Shown here piece after piece: positions 6,254 through 6,654 of a DNA stretch of 6,654 nt. The position numbers and the translations under genes were made by a program. A model generated the notes under the pieces. The model saw only the letters and a program-made list of their open reading frames with translations. It was not told where the DNA came from and did no database searches. Source of the stretch: JALYOK01 sp031419835 (GTDB lineage: Bacteria > Pseudomonadota > Gammaproteobacteria > Burkholderiales > JALYOK01); the NCBI GenBank assembly GCA_031419835.1, contig JANOLP010000129.1:1-6654 (forward strand), written 5' to 3'. Every line of letters begins with the position of its first letter. The first letter of the stretch is position 1.

Positions 6254-6654
6254 CTAATACTCCGATTCTTCTTCCCAGTCACATGAACTGACGTCGGGTA
6301 AATACTTGCACTTGTAAGTGCCTTCGCCTTTGACGTTCTTCATTTTTCCCGTGCCCGGCAATAACCAGTATTTGCCCTCACCACTTCCTTCCCAAGAGCC
6401 GTCTGCTTTAACCGTCATCTTGTGCGTGCCTTCATAACGCGCGGGCGAACTGCTGCCGTCTTTCAATACGGCCATCGAATAGCCGCGATGGGTGCCCGTG
6501 CCGGCCACTTCGTCGACCTGGCCGAAATCGGTGATTTGCATGTCCAACAATGCCGGGTCCGATGACTTGGTCGTACGCTGAAAAGCTATTTGCTGCGAGA
6601 TTTCGTGCCCCGGGACATCCGTGATCGCCGAGGTGTTCTTTTGCAGTGTCGATA
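6254..6654 (-). CDS. Uncharacterised glycine-rich beta-type protein (5' end beyond window)
   Basis: 132 residues of the C-terminal part are visible; the first complete codon ends at 6652 and the start lies outside the window. I do not recognise a named family. The chain alternates short hydrophobic strands with glycine turns (AGTGTHRGYS, YEGTHKMTV, GSWEGSGEGKYW, GTGKMKNVKGEGTYK), which suggests a small antiparallel beta barrel, faintly like the allene-oxide-cyclase or DUF3224 type. The tail is acidic (CDWEEESEY) and there are two cysteines near the end (KCK and SCD). Whether it is exported cannot be judged without its N-terminus. It lies upstream of the exported hydrolase on the same strand, with a hairpin between. 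A TTG at 6550 and an ATG at 6541 lie within the frame, but the strands continue upstream of both, so they are not likely starts. Confidence 0.75.
   Translation of the reverse strand, partial: STLQKNTSAITDVPGHEISQQIAFQRTTKSSDPALLDMQITDFGQVDEVAGTGTHRGYSMAVLKDGSSSPARYEGTHKMTVKADGSWEGSGEGKYWLLPGTGKMKNVKGEGTYKCKYLPDVSSCDWEEESEY

Overview
The window is 6.65 kb of bacterial DNA. Shine-Dalgarno sites, a Sec signal peptide and the protein families suggest a Gram-negative proteobacterium, probably beta or gamma; the exact taxon cannot be read from the sequence. There are five genes: one long regulator cut by the left edge, a small acetyltransferase, a PaiB-type FMN-binding protein, an exported alpha/beta hydrolase, and a small glycine-rich protein cut by the right edge. 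All are on the minus strand except the paiB-like gene.

Left part (1-2910, minus): 970 codons of an uninterrupted frame encode a MalT/LuxR-type STAND ATPase with a helical repeat sensor. Its C-terminus carries a SARP/BTAD winged helix in place of the usual LuxR helix-turn-helix. The frame runs off the window inside the BTAD domain. The 455-base gap upstream (2911-3365) has no convincing gene. It holds a weak promoter candidate and three diverged tandem units of 21-22 bases, which resemble the ends of IS21-family insertion sequences and may be a dead remnant.

Middle (3366-5019): a complete RimJ/RimL-type GNAT acetyltransferase (minus) lies next to a segment of about 1,054 bases bounded by 39-base inverted repeats (36 of 39 positions match). 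That segment carries a complete paiB-like gene (plus) and no recognisable transposase. The repeats look like the ends of a non-autonomous mobile element or a transposase-less relic carrying a passenger gene. The acetyltransferase start codon lies three bases outside the left repeat, and its only plausible ribosome binding site is inside that repeat. A divergent GNAT/PaiB pair loosely recalls the paiA-paiB pair of Bacillus, but these are not demonstrably the same system.

Right part (5020-6654, minus): a secreted or periplasmic alpha/beta hydrolase with a full Ser-Asp-His set is followed by a GC-rich hairpin terminator. Upstream of it ends a small glycine-rich, probably beta-barrel protein of unknown function, separated from the hydrolase by a hairpin. 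The most notable feature is the inverted-repeat-bounded paiB cassette. No new defence, CRISPR or RNA-based system is visible.
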